Source of the DNA: Candidatus Peregrinibacteria bacterium
GTDB lineage: Bacteria; Patescibacteriota; Gracilibacteria; UM-FILTER-43-11
Assembly (NCBI GenBank): GCA_030618315.1
Contig: JAUXDO010000006.1
Location: 1-23,139 of the forward strand
DNA: 23,139 nt
Direction of reading: 5' to 3'
Within the stretch, counting starts at the first letter, position 1. Each line of letters starts with the position of its first letter. Position numbers and translations under genes: made by a program. Below, piece after piece: positions 9,294-17,098 of this stretch. The notes under the pieces were generated by a model. The model was given only the letters and a program-made list of their open reading frames with translations, did not search any database and was not told where the DNA came from.

Positions 9294-11150
9294 ATGAAGT
9301 TGTCCGCTCAGCAGAATAATTACAGGGGTGAGATAGACAAATTAGATAAGGCTATTGATAGAGCTGAAAAAACCTTAGAAAGAGAGGAGAGTATTTTAGA
9401 AAAACATCAGGCATCACTTGAAAAAAAGAGCACACAATTTACACTTTATGACGCATTAATCGAAGAAGATAAAGATGAAGCTGGGAAGCTTTGGAGCGAT
9501 AACAAATTAGGCATTACAGAAGAACGCCATAGAAAAAAAACAGAAGTGATTGAAAGAATTAAAGTAAAAATCTTAGCCATGAAAGAGCTTCGCGACTTAA
9601 TGAAAAGCGAGATCGAATCTTTATTTGATCCTTATGAGTCACAGTATGCTGAAGTTAAAGATGAATTCAGAAAAGCAACTAATGAGGATTGGAAACGAAT
9701 ACCAAATTCATTATGGAAGACTTTTCAGGATATCTTCGCACCACCAGGATATAGAACAGTGCCAAGAGATGCCGGTATTTTTGATGGTGCAGAGCATGAC
9801 AACATTCCATTAGATTCATGTGTTATAGACCCAGATCCAAAGCGTTCCGCTGCTAGATTTGCAAAAGAATTTGGTTTAACTGAAATGTCAGGTGACGCAA
9901 CACCTTTTCAGCAAATGCAAACAATACTTGAGGCGAAACCAGAAATTGCGAATGCATTTGGGCACTTAAAACCAATGTCCCCATATGGTCCCGAAGGAGA
10001 AGCAGATAGCTACAGATTACTTGTTTTTAGAGATTATGAGCCCGAGCATAATGGAAAAATAGTTGCTCCAATATTTTTAGGACGCACATCTCGTATTCAG
10101 GACAGAAAAGTATTTCAGATATTTGATAGTTCCTATAAAGCACACAGAAAATCACTACACGCAAATAGAAGTTATGAAACCGAAGCTCCAAAAATATTTG
10201 GATTACAAGTAAGGATAAAATCACTAAATACTCAAACCCAAGGTCTAAAAAAAGACGATCCTAAGATAAAAGTAATATGTGAACAGCTCGAAAGAGAAGT
10301 GTTAATACTGGAAAATGCAACAAATCACTTTAAAGCAGAGGCGGGTGATATTCTAAAAGCTGTTGCAGGCATTAAAGATTCTATAGGCAGACATAACGCA
10401 GGCAAGGCATGTGCGCAGATGATAGCTGTTTTAAATCGATTGAGTAAACGTATGCCCCAAATCCATGAGAAGTCAAAAGCTATGGGAGAAGATGAAAAAG
10501 TCCTATCGATGAGAATAGACAGAGCAGAGGCAATACTGGATTTATGCTTCAGCGAATTCAGGACAATATGCAGTAGTACTGAGCAGTATGAAAAACGCAA
10601 TGGTGATGGCCCGTTATTTCAGGGGTATGACGATTTAAAAAACAATGTAAATAATGCTTTATCAGTTTTGAGTGACTTGGACGCTTTGACAATACGTCCA
10701 TTTAATTTATATGCAGAAAAATTTAAAGAAAAAGCAGAAGAGATCAAAGAGGCATTGGAAAAAAGAGATGTAGACGCATTGCGCGATTCTTCAATTAAAG
10801 CTTTTATTATTAGTAAAATTTTTAAGGTTCAGCAGGAAAGAGAAAGAATCTTAAAGGAAATAACCTTATTGCCGGATGATACGATGATAGAAGTGCTCGT
10901 AAAATATGCTGAAGAATTATTAGAGGTAGTAACCGATAGGCAGGTATATCCTTTTGTTGTTACAAGCTATAAATTCCAATACAGCGATATTCAAAAAAGA
11001 GTTGGCAAACTTGTAGTTGGCTTAAAATTTCACATAGGAAGGGGGTTGGATACTGAAGAGAAAAGAGAAGAAAGAAGAGGGATGTATGGACGACTTAAGG
11101 GATATCTCGAAGAAATCAATTTCCCTGAAATTCTTGAAGAATTAGACTAA
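9294..11150 (+). CDS. Unknown 618-aa, mostly helical protein
   Basis: I do not recognise this family. There is no signal peptide or membrane helix, so it should be cytoplasmic. Residues about 1-135 are charged and helical, likely coiled coil (KLDKAIDRAEKTLEREESILE). A more globular region (about 140-290) contains APPGYRTVPRDAGIFDG and YRLLVFRDYEP. Long helices rich in Glu and Lys follow to the end. No nucleotide-binding or catalytic motif is apparent. It starts right after a strong promoter, and its stop overlaps the next start by one base (TAATG), so it is translationally coupled to the YkgJ-like protein. The two probably work together. The coupled cysteine-cluster protein could supply or bind a metal for it, but this is a guess. 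Confidence 0.8.
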   Translation: MKLSAQQNNYRGEIDKLDKAIDRAEKTLEREESILEKHQASLEKKSTQFTLYDALIEEDKDEAGKLWSDNKLGITEERHRKKTEVIERIKVKILAMKELRDLMKSEIESLFDPYESQYAEVKDEFRKATNEDWKRIPNSLWKTFQDIFAPPGYRTVPRDAGIFDGAEHDNIPLDSCVIDPDPKRSAARFAKEFGLTEMSGDATPFQQMQTILEAKPEIANAFGHLKPMSPYGPEGEADSYRLLVFRDYEPEHNGKIVAPIFLGRTSRIQDRKVFQIFDSSYKAHRKSLHANRSYETEAPKIFGLQVRIKSLNTQTQGLKKDDPKIKVICEQLEREVLILENATNHFKAEAGDILKAVAGIKDSIGRHNAGKACAQMIAVLNRLSKRMPQIHEKSKAMGEDEKVLSMRIDRAEAILDLCFSEFRTICSSTEQYEKRNGDGPLFQGYDDLKNNVNNALSVLSDLDALTIRPFNLYAEKFKEKAEEIKEALEKRDVDALRDSSIKAFIISKIFKVQQERERILKEITLLPDDTMIEVLVKYAEELLEVVTDRQVYPFVVTSYKFQYSDIQKRVGKLVVGLKFHIGRGLDTEEKREERRGMYGRLKGYLEEINFPEILEELD

Positions 11151-11674
11151 TGAATAATATAATACCAAGTATAGAAAAAGCCAAAACCGCCATTAATCTA
11201 ATAGGTGGTATTGAGGCATTAGCAGGTGAAGATAGGAAATATATTTCATCACTAGTTGAGGAAATAAGAGTTTATCAAGACGAAATCGGGAAAATACAGG
11301 AGAGATACAGTGCACAAGAATATTGTTCCGAATGTGAAGGTACATGTTGCTTTATTACAGTTGAACATGAAATAGATGTAATTGACTATTTTGTATTGCT
11401 TTTTGATAGAGCAGATGAATACAGAAAAATGATAATAAATACACTCGATGACTACACATTTCCGGAGTGCCATTTTAAAAAAGAAGAAGGCTGTATTCTT
11501 CCTGATAATTCCAGACCGTTTATCTGCAAATCATTTTTTTGCGAAATGAATGAGGAGTTAAGCAGAATATTTGAGGAGCAATATAAACCGGAATTACAGA
11601 AAAAAATGACATGTTTGGAAAAAGTTATACAGGAGATGGGTTTTAATCTTTATAGTAATAGGCAAATAATGTAA
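11150..11674 (+). CDS. YkgJ-family cysteine-cluster protein
   Basis: A 174-aa protein with the YkgJ/UPF0153 cysteine pattern: C59-x2-C62-x3-CC (66-67), then C107, GC (114-115), RPFIC (122-126) and C131. In this family the eight or so cysteines are thought to hold iron or zinc. The biochemical role is poorly known, though some members act near protein or RNA modification systems. The N-terminal 55 residues are helical and not part of the core. Its ATG overlaps the stop of the 618-aa gene (TAATG). The glycosyltransferase gene follows 9 nt later, so all three are likely one operon. Confidence 0.85.
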   Translation: MNNIIPSIEKAKTAINLIGGIEALAGEDRKYISSLVEEIRVYQDEIGKIQERYSAQEYCSECEGTCCFITVEHEIDVIDYFVLLFDRADEYRKMIINTLDDYTFPECHFKKEEGCILPDNSRPFICKSFFCEMNEELSRIFEEQYKPELQKKMTCLEKVIQEMGFNLYSNRQIM

Positions 11675-11683
11675 ACTAGTTTT

Positions 11684-12802
11684 ATGCGAATAGCAATTGA
11701 TCTCCGCCCATTAATGGCCGGCAAAATCAGCGGGGTAGAAATATATATACTCGGCATGTTAAAGGCACTTTTTGAGTCAGATAAAAATAATGAATATGTT
11801 CTTTGGTACAATTCGTTTAAAAAAGTGGATGTTTCACATTTTCCTGATAAATATCCAAATGTAACGGTAAAACGTACGCGTATACCAAATAAACTCCTCA
11901 ACCTCTCACTCAGCATTTTACGCTGGCCAAAAGTCGATAAGTTAATCGGTAAAGATATTGATGTTCTTTGGGTACCGGATCCGCGCCCGGCTCCAGTCTC
12001 CAAAAAATGCAAAAAGATAACAACTTTCCATGATCTTTCATTTGTTGATTTTAAATATTCATTTAATACAAAAACCCGTCTTTGGCATAAGATACTTCGT
12101 CCTAAAAAAGAGGCTCTGGAGGCAGATACAATAGTCGCTGTAAGTGAATTTACAAAGGGGCAGTTAATAGACGAATACGGGATTAAATCAGATAAAATCA
12201 AAGTCATATACGAAGCTGCTGCAGAACATCTTCAACCACTTCCGTTTGCAAAAAGTTTTGAGATAATACAACGTAAATATCATTTGCCGGATCAATATTT
12301 CTTATGTCTATCAACATTAGAACCACGAAAAAATATATCCGGGATTATAAAAGCTTACACAGAATGGCAATACGGCAATAAATCCGATATTAGCCTTGTT
12401 ATTGCAGGCAAAAAGCATCCAAAAATATTTGCCGATCTTCATCTAAAGGATCATCCACAAATACATATGACGGGGTTTATTGACGAAGAAGACAAAGCAT
12501 TGCTTTATCAGCACGCACTTACATTCCTATATCCGTCTCTCTACGAAGGTTTTGGACTGCCAATACTGGAAGCTATGCAATGCGGAACACCTGTGATAAC
12601 GTCCGACGCAACTTCAATCCCGGAGGTAGCAGGGGATTCGGCGATTCTAATTAACCCAAATGAACCCAAAGAGCTGAAACAGGCGATGGATGAGGTATAT
12701 CGCGATGAAAATCTCCGTCACGACTTAATTGAAAAAGGATTTGAACAGGCCAAAAAATTCAGCTGGAAAAAGGCGGCAGGGGAGTTGATGGAGTTGTTCT
12801 AG
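11684..12802 (+). CDS. Glycosyltransferase family 4 (GT-B fold)
   Basis: Transfers a sugar from a nucleotide-sugar donor to an acceptor, probably for surface glycans. A 372-aa GT-B enzyme: the N-terminal acceptor domain opens with MRIAIDLRPLMAGKISGVE. The C-terminal donor domain shows LSTLEPRKN, VIAGKKHP and the retaining E-x7-E motif (E288 and E296 in YEGFGLPILEAM), then CGTPVITSDATSIPEVAGDSA. It resembles mannosyl/glucosyl transferases of the GT4 family, but the exact donor cannot be told. The 3' end encodes FSWKKAAGELMELF. A diverged copy of this end recurs at 13407-13455, beyond the convergent 178-aa gene. No other glycan gene is adjacent. Confidence 0.93.
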   Translation: MRIAIDLRPLMAGKISGVEIYILGMLKALFESDKNNEYVLWYNSFKKVDVSHFPDKYPNVTVKRTRIPNKLLNLSLSILRWPKVDKLIGKDIDVLWVPDPRPAPVSKKCKKITTFHDLSFVDFKYSFNTKTRLWHKILRPKKEALEADTIVAVSEFTKGQLIDEYGIKSDKIKVIYEAAAEHLQPLPFAKSFEIIQRKYHLPDQYFLCLSTLEPRKNISGIIKAYTEWQYGNKSDISLVIAGKKHPKIFADLHLKDHPQIHMTGFIDEEDKALLYQHALTFLYPSLYEGFGLPILEAMQCGTPVITSDATSIPEVAGDSAILINPNEPKELKQAMDEVYRDENLRHDLIEKGFEQAKKFSWKKAAGELMELF

Positions 12803-12805
12803 TGC

Positions 12806-13342
12806 TTAATTACACACTTCAGTAAAAAAACGTGTAAGAAATTCTATAGTTTTCTCTGCTCGTTTTTCATCATTAATATCAATTTCTATATCTTGATCTA
12901 TATTCTTAATGCCATTTCCTTCGGACAATTTTGAATAATTAGTTATATTAATGGCATCGATGTCGATTGTGCCATCATCAAAATTAATGTCCATCGCAAT
13001 ACATATAGATGTACTGTCGTCTTTACCACTCCATTCAATTATAAATCCTTCATTAATATTATCTGGGTATATACTAGGAATGGGTATTCTTTTGTCCCTT
13101 AAGACATCATCTAAAAAACCTTTTAGCCACTCAATGCCTTTGGTAGTTACAGGCTCACCCTCAATACCATCTAACTGATGCCAACCTCTTTCTAATGGTT
13201 TTATTCCTTTAAATGCCTGTTCTAGTGTGCTGTATAAAGCCGGTTTTTCAAGTAAGCTATTTAACTTTTCTCTGCTGATGCCAAGTATTAATTCATTTTC
13301 TGGACATACGACACTATTTTTATCTAAAGATGTTTGATTCAT
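12806..13342 (-). CDS. Unknown 178-aa acidic protein, probable cargo gene
   Basis: Soluble and acidic, without signal peptide. The middle (about 52-120) has the order ERGWHQLDG, P-x-T-x-x-G-x-x-W, IPIPSIYP, G-F-I-I-E-W-S, then I-x-I-x-M-D-I. This recalls a family of small uncharacterised bacterial proteins with a W-D-G, a proline-rich turn and a G-x-hydrophobic-x-E-W strand. The match is from memory and gives no function. It runs convergent to the glycosyltransferase, with stops 3 nt apart, and has its own strong promoter. It is bracketed by two copies of the glycosyltransferase 3' end, which suggests it was acquired as a single-gene insert. A defence or antitoxin-like role is possible but unproven. 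Confidence 0.75.
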   Translation of the reverse strand: MNQTSLDKNSVVCPENELILGISREKLNSLLEKPALYSTLEQAFKGIKPLERGWHQLDGIEGEPVTTKGIEWLKGFLDDVLRDKRIPIPSIYPDNINEGFIIEWSGKDDSTSICIAMDINFDDGTIDIDAINITNYSKLSEGNGIKNIDQDIEIDINDEKRAEKTIEFLTRFFTEVCN

Positions 13343-13370
13343 AGTACTTATATTATAGTCTTATATTGCT

Positions 13371-13399
13371 ATAATAACATAGATATAATGATATGTCAA
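13371..13399 (-). promoter_or_regulatory. Promoter of the 178-aa gene
   Basis: On the minus strand, TTGACA (13394-13399), 17 nt, TATTAT (13371-13376) preceded by TGT. This is the same box combination as at 9245-9273 and 20540-20568. Confidence 0.8.
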
Positions 13400-13406
13400 T
13401 GTTTAT

Positions 13407-13455
13407 AATTCAGCTGGAAAAAGGTGGCAGGAAGCTTATAGAGTTATTTAAATAG
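13407..13455 (+). pseudogene. Displaced 3' end of a glycosyltransferase gene
   Basis: The first 26 nt match 12756-12781, the intact gene's 3' end, at 24 positions and encode FSWKKVAG. After one missing base the frame continues as E-L-F-K and UAG, matching the ELMELF ending of the intact gene. It lies 651 nt downstream of the equivalent site, on the other side of the 178-aa gene and overlapping the 3' end of the 242-aa gene. It is either the host gene's native end displaced by an insertion or all that is left of a paralogue. Confidence 0.75.
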
Positions 13456-14176
13456 ACTGTAAGACATCCGAATATTTCTGAGTTAGCTCAGATAGCTTTG
13501 TTTTCTGTACTTCAACATTTATTCCGTCTTTTTCAGCCCGTTCGATCATTTCAATAGCTATTTCAATTTCTTCCCTAGCTACATCTTTGCTATTTTTTAT
13601 AATTTCTTTTTCGGGAACTAATAATATTTCCGCGTAATCAAGTTTTAAATTTATTTTCAAAACAATTTCATCAACTTCGATATCTTTAGTATCCTTTTTT
13701 TTAGCAGTGGTTGGCTCTTCTTTTTTTATTTTAGATACAAGTTGAACAGTCTTAATAGGTTCTTTTTCTTCTTGAATATCGGTACGATTAATTTCCTCAG
13801 GACTAATAATTTCACCTGCACGTTTTCTGATTACAAGTATTTCCAGCCTATCCAATCTGGATTCCATCTCACTAAGTTCTTCCCTTGTGTATGTACGGCC
13901 GATATTTACATTCTCATCCTCTATAGGACTTCTTGCGTTTTTAATCGCAAATCTCGTAATAGCAACAGCATTATCCTGAGAATTATTCCCTCGAATATAT
14001 TCTCGTACAATTTCCATTTGTCGCTCTGGATCAACACGGTTGAGCATTGTCATTTGATTATAGTTAATGAAAGGTTTATCAAAATACCACAAATCAATCT
14101 TTGTATCAAGTAGATTAAAATGGGTAAGAAAGCTAGCATTTAAACCTCTTCTCACAAATCGTCTTAACATTCCCAC
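13448..14176 (-). CDS. Unknown 242-aa helical protein downstream of queF
   Basis: Not recognised. Hydrophilic, with charged helices in the C-terminal half (AREEIEIAIEMIERAEKDG) and a Lys/Thr-rich low-complexity stretch near residues 155-170. No membrane segment. The first start (GTG 14176, ATG 14170 two codons on) lies inside the 3' end of queF, overlapping it by 44 nt. No Shine-Dalgarno is visible. A later Met near LNRVDPERQ (about residue 44) is an alternative that would remove the overlap. Its position as the last gene of the queE-queC-sigma-queF strand suggests co-transcription, not necessarily a queuosine role. Confidence 0.65.
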   Translation of the reverse strand: MGMLRRFVRRGLNASFLTHFNLLDTKIDLWYFDKPFINYNQMTMLNRVDPERQMEIVREYIRGNNSQDNAVAITRFAIKNARSPIEDENVNIGRTYTREELSEMESRLDRLEILVIRKRAGEIISPEEINRTDIQEEKEPIKTVQLVSKIKKEEPTTAKKKDTKDIEVDEIVLKINLKLDYAEILLVPEKEIIKNSKDVAREEIEIAIEMIERAEKDGINVEVQKTKLSELTQKYSDVLQSI

Positions 14177-14555
14177 GTACGTTCATATCAACGACGATAT
14201 GGGCTTTTTTTGGTTTAACCGCATCCAAAAAGTCAGCAAAAATCACTTCAGTAACCGCTTCATGGAAAATCTTAACGTCTCTAAACGCATTTATATATAT
14301 TTTGAATGATTTTAACTCTAAACAAACCTTATTTGGAATATATTTGATTGTAACAGTGCCAAAATCCGGCCAATCGCTAAACGGGCATATCGCAGTAAAT
14401 TCAGGCGAAGAAATCGTCACCCAATGTTCACCGGCAGTTAGTTCGTCGAATTTAAAAGTCTCAAGGGGAGCTTTTTTCTTTAAATCAGAACGAATCTTTT
14501 TAAGATTAGCTTGTTTGTAGTCTTTATTTTCTTTGTATAATTTGTTGTTGCTCAA
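14133..14555 (-). CDS. queF: NADPH-dependent 7-cyano-7-deazaguanine reductase (preQ1 synthase)
   Basis: Reduces preQ0 to preQ1 with NADPH, the last free-base step before preQ1 is exchanged into tRNA at position 34. The 140-aa protein is the short, unimodal form. It has SPEFTAICPFSDWPDFG (50-66) with the nucleophile C57 and the acid D64, the QueF signature ELKSFK (80-85), and FHE (97-99), whose glutamate binds substrate. The usual E-S-K-S is E-L-K-S here, a mild change. It ends DMNVRGNVKT, typical of the family. It sits downstream of queE and queC on the same strand, separated from them by a sigma-factor gene. The stop is UAG. Confidence 0.95.
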   Translation of the reverse strand: MSNNKLYKENKDYKQANLKKIRSDLKKKAPLETFKFDELTAGEHWVTISSPEFTAICPFSDWPDFGTVTIKYIPNKVCLELKSFKIYINAFRDVKIFHEAVTEVIFADFLDAVKPKKAHIVVDMNVRGNVKTICEKRFKC

Positions 14556-14652
14556 AGGTTGAAAAATTAAGAGTTAGCAATTTGTATGGCTACAGGTTAC
14601 AGAAAAACTAATATAAAGAAAAGGGGGCTTTCGCGGTTCGACTAAGGTTTTT

Positions 14653-15531
14653 TTAATGCTCTCTGTCTTCCAATGGAAGATTGATACTATTGTTTCTCAT
14701 TTTTCTTTTAGCTCTTGATAGGGCACCAGCTCCTACCTCATAGGTAATACCAAGTTTTTTACAAATCGATCTTATACTTCCTCCTTTTCTTGAGCTTTTT
14801 CTGCAATCAATAATCATTGTGCGTTCCAACTCAGTTAGCCCAGATAGTAGCACTTCCATTTTCTTGGATGTATCGATACTTCTAATAATATCTTCATCAT
14901 GGCGTGCTTTTAAATCAAATATAGCGTCTACGAGATTTTCACCTCTTTCATCATTCTGCTTTTTTATAAATCTGCGAGATATTTTAAGTAACATGGAATG
15001 CTCTCTGGCTTTCTCTATACTGATTTCCATAAAGATAGAATAGGCAACCGCAATCTCTTCTTCATTAGGAACCTTATCCATTTTTTGAGTTAAAACTTTT
15101 ATAAAATCTAGGAGCTGTCGGCCTTTCCTATTTTCATTTAGTGTAATACCTCTCATCGAACAGTCTTCTCGTGCAAGGAGTCTGATAATTTCAAATCTTA
15201 TTTTACTGTGTGCATATGTTGAAAATCTGGCTATATTCGGATTGAAATTGTCAGCTGCTTTTATTAAGCCGATATTACCAGCCTGAATTAATTCCATCAG
15301 CTCAATAGACTCCGCTAACTTAATTAACTGATTTCTATATTGTTTTGCGAGTGAGACAACCAATTTTAGATTTTTTTCTATAAGCGTTTTTCTGGCTACG
15401 AGATCACCAGACATGGCGGCATTTCCAAGTTCCATTTCTTCATCAGCTGATAAAACGCTTGTATCAGCAAAATGATACTTGTAGTGAGAGGGGATATTAG
15501 AGATCCATTTATTGCTTTTTGTCTCAGCCAT
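14653..15531 (-). CDS. Divergent sigma-70-family RNA polymerase sigma factor
   Basis: A 292-aa protein. SADEEMELGNAAMSGD (28-43) fits region 1.2. Region 2 is clear: ARKTLIEKNLKLVVSLAKQYRN (46-67), LIQAGNIGLIKAADNF (81-96) and ARFSTYAHSKIRFEIIR (101-117). The W-W-I-R of the housekeeping region 2.4 is absent (HSKIR instead), so its -10 preference may differ. A region-3-like helix bundle follows. Region 4 (about 231-280) has LTELERTMI and a helix-turn-helix RSICKKLGITYEVGAGALSRAKRKM. It is too short and divergent for the main RpoD, so a secondary sigma factor is likely. It lies between queC and queF on the same strand. A 6-bp hairpin (15548-15567) stands in its leader. Confidence 0.9.
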   Translation of the reverse strand: MAETKSNKWISNIPSHYKYHFADTSVLSADEEMELGNAAMSGDLVARKTLIEKNLKLVVSLAKQYRNQLIKLAESIELMELIQAGNIGLIKAADNFNPNIARFSTYAHSKIRFEIIRLLAREDCSMRGITLNENRKGRQLLDFIKVLTQKMDKVPNEEEIAVAYSIFMEISIEKAREHSMLLKISRRFIKKQNDERGENLVDAIFDLKARHDEDIIRSIDTSKKMEVLLSGLTELERTMIIDCRKSSRKGGSIRSICKKLGITYEVGAGALSRAKRKMRNNSINLPLEDREH

Positions 15532-15614
15532 TAGATTAATAGAAAAATCTTTCTATTTAATGAAAGAATAATATTAGGAGGCAAATCATATCACCATTTA
15601 CTACAAATACAAAA

Positions 15615-16277
15615 TTATAATATCGGATCTTCTATTCCCGCTTCTTTAAACCCTTTTGAGCGCAATTTGCAAGCCGGGCATTTACCACACGCAGGCCGAG
15701 TGCCTTCATAACAGGTCATGGTGTATTTTAAAAGATCTAATCCGCCAAGTTTTTGCATTAATTTGATTGATTGGGCTTTTGTAAGCTTCATAAGAGGCGT
15801 ATGTATCTTAAATGGATAGTCCATCGCCAGCTGTAACGTCTTTTGCAGTGATTTAATAAAATCATCTCTACAATCCGGATACCCACTATAATCAGTCTGG
15901 CAAACGCCTGTTACAAGATTAGGTATATTCATCTGCTTTGCATAAATTGCAGCCACTGATAGAAACATATGATTTCGTCCGTCTACAAATGTGGATGGCA
16001 GTCCTTTGCCTGCCTTAATCTTGATTTTCTTGTCAGTCAGGGCGTTTTTGGTCAGTTCTTTGATTATCGGCAATTTGATTATCTGAAAGGGGACTTTAAG
16101 GAGCTTTGCAATCAATCGAGCCGCTTTTAACTCCGCCTTATGCCTTTGTCCGTAGTCGAAGCTGACAACGTAAACTTTTTTGAATTTCTTAAGTGCCCAC
16201 GCTAAACATGTGGTTGAATCCTGTCCGCCGGAGTGGAGAATGATAGCTTCGTTGCTTTTTGGTGACAATTTTTTCAT
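15615..16277 (-). CDS. queC: 7-cyano-7-deazaguanine synthase
   Basis: Converts 7-carboxy-7-deazaguanine to preQ0 using ammonia and ATP. The 220-aa length is typical. The PP-loop ATP motif SGGQDST is at 16-22. The nucleotide-binding fold continues with VVSFDYGQRHKAEL. STFVDGRNHMFLSVAA is the family's substrate block, and GVCQTDYSGYPDCRDDF is conserved. Four C-terminal cysteines, C189, C197, C200 and C203 (CYEGTRPACGKCPAC), form the zinc site. queE lies just upstream on the same strand across a 92-nt gap that folds into a long hairpin. The sigma-factor gene follows 83 nt downstream. Motifs are complete, so the enzyme should be active. Confidence 0.97.
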   Translation of the reverse strand: MKKLSPKSNEAIILHSGGQDSTTCLAWALKKFKKVYVVSFDYGQRHKAELKAARLIAKLLKVPFQIIKLPIIKELTKNALTDKKIKIKAGKGLPSTFVDGRNHMFLSVAAIYAKQMNIPNLVTGVCQTDYSGYPDCRDDFIKSLQKTLQLAMDYPFKIHTPLMKLTKAQSIKLMQKLGGLDLLKYTMTCYEGTRPACGKCPACKLRSKGFKEAGIEDPIL

Positions 16278-16289
16278 CTATTGAATTAT

Positions 16290-16368
16290 AAAACTCAAAG
16301 TTCAAAACTCAAAACTCAAATTTTGAGACTATATTGGTTTTGGGTTTTGAGTTTAGAGTTTTGAGTTT
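16290..16368. repeat. Long AT-rich hairpin between queE and queC
   Basis: Left arm, about 16290-16320, is made of AACTCAAA words. Right arm, about 16340-16368, is made of TTTTGAGTTT words and is largely complementary. The loop is about 15-20 nt. It could slow or end transcription between queE and queC, but there is no unidirectional T-run. It belongs to the same class of AT-rich word repeats as those at 50, 2399 and 8563. Confidence 0.65.
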
Positions 16369-16369
16369 T

Positions 16370-17038
16370 CTAAACACTACGCTTATTCCCCCATAACATT
16401 ACATGCAATCGAGGGCTAAAATTATAACCATTTTTTTTGCAAATCTCAATAATCCACTTCGACCTTTCTTGAACAACTTTTTTGTTCACACCCTCCGGCA
16501 TTAACCACACCTTATCAGTTGGAATTTTATTTGATTTGATATATTTTTCAATTTCTTTGAGGTCTGATTTTTTGGCTACAACAAACTTGTAAACTGCCTT
16601 CCTATTGGTCGGTTTTATCATTAATGAGTAGGGTGGATTGCCACTGCTTTTAAGTTTTGGTGAACAATTTATTTGTTCAAGATATTTATTGATTTTAAGT
16701 TTTACGCTTCCATTCGTCTCAATTTCAATATAATAGCCATTAAGCCTTTCCAGTAGCGGGATTAAAGCATCTTGCTGTAAAGTCGGTTCACCACCTGTAA
16801 TTACCAGATGTTTGCACTTATATTTTCGGATTTGTTGTAGTATTTTGGAAATTGAAACTTGAACATTGGACTTTGTTTGGAATTTGGAATTTGAGGATTG
16901 ATTATTCCAAGTAAACTTGGAGTCGCACCATTTACATCTTAAATTACATCCCGCCAACCTCAAAAAAACCGCTGGCTTACCAACATTCGGCCCTTCTCCC
17001 TGTATACTGTAAAAAATCTCAGATACCAATAAACTCAT
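16370..17038 (-). CDS. queE: 7-carboxy-7-deazaguanine synthase (radical SAM)
   Basis: Rearranges 6-carboxytetrahydropterin to 7-carboxy-7-deazaguanine using S-adenosylmethionine and an iron-sulfur cluster. A 222-aa protein. SIQGEGPNVGKPAVFLRL (11-28) is the family opening. The cluster motif C31-x3-C35-x2-C38 follows, then VITGGEPTLQ (79-88). IEIETNGS and CSPKLKSSGN are further QueE blocks, and the end LHVMLWGNKRSV is typical. Residues about 45-65 (NNQSSNSKFQTK...) are low-complexity and encoded by an AT-rich repeat also found at 73-107, so a dispersed repeat appears to have inserted in frame between the cluster motif and GGEP. A length-variable loop is normal here in the family. First gene of the que strand; queD and folE are not in the window. 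Confidence 0.95.
   Translation of the reverse strand: MSLLVSEIFYSIQGEGPNVGKPAVFLRLAGCNLRCKWCDSKFTWNNQSSNSKFQTKSNVQVSISKILQQIRKYKCKHLVITGGEPTLQQDALIPLLERLNGYYIEIETNGSVKLKINKYLEQINCSPKLKSSGNPPYSLMIKPTNRKAVYKFVVAKKSDLKEIEKYIKSNKIPTDKVWLMPEGVNKKVVQERSKWIIEICKKNGYNFSPRLHVMLWGNKRSV
16845..16908. repeat. AT-rich word repeat inside queE, copy A'
   Basis: The core 16872-16906 matches intergenic 73-107 at all but three of 35 positions. It continues to about 16845 with TTGAAACTTGAACATTGGAC words. It falls wholly within queE codons 45-65 and keeps the frame open on the minus strand. Confidence 0.75.
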
Positions 17039-17061
17039 AACATTTTACATTTAGAACAGCA

Positions 17062-17094
17062 AAATGATAAATGATAAATGCTAAATGATAAATA
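17062..17094. repeat. Tandem AAATGAT-type repeat
   Basis: Words ATGATAA, ATGATAA, TGCTAA and ATGATAA follow one another between queE and the Rpn-type gene. No gene is seen here. Confidence 0.65.
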
Positions 17095-17098
17095 CTAT

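Noticed and set aside
14570..14610. preQ1 riboswitch near queF
   Set aside because: CTACAGGTTACAG and AAAAACTAA on the plus strand vaguely recall a preQ1-I aptamer, but the queF gene is on the minus strand, pairing is poor, and no plus-strand gene follows.
17062..17094. CRISPR array
   Set aside because: The units are about 7 nt without spacers. No array of repeats with unique spacers is seen anywhere in the window.
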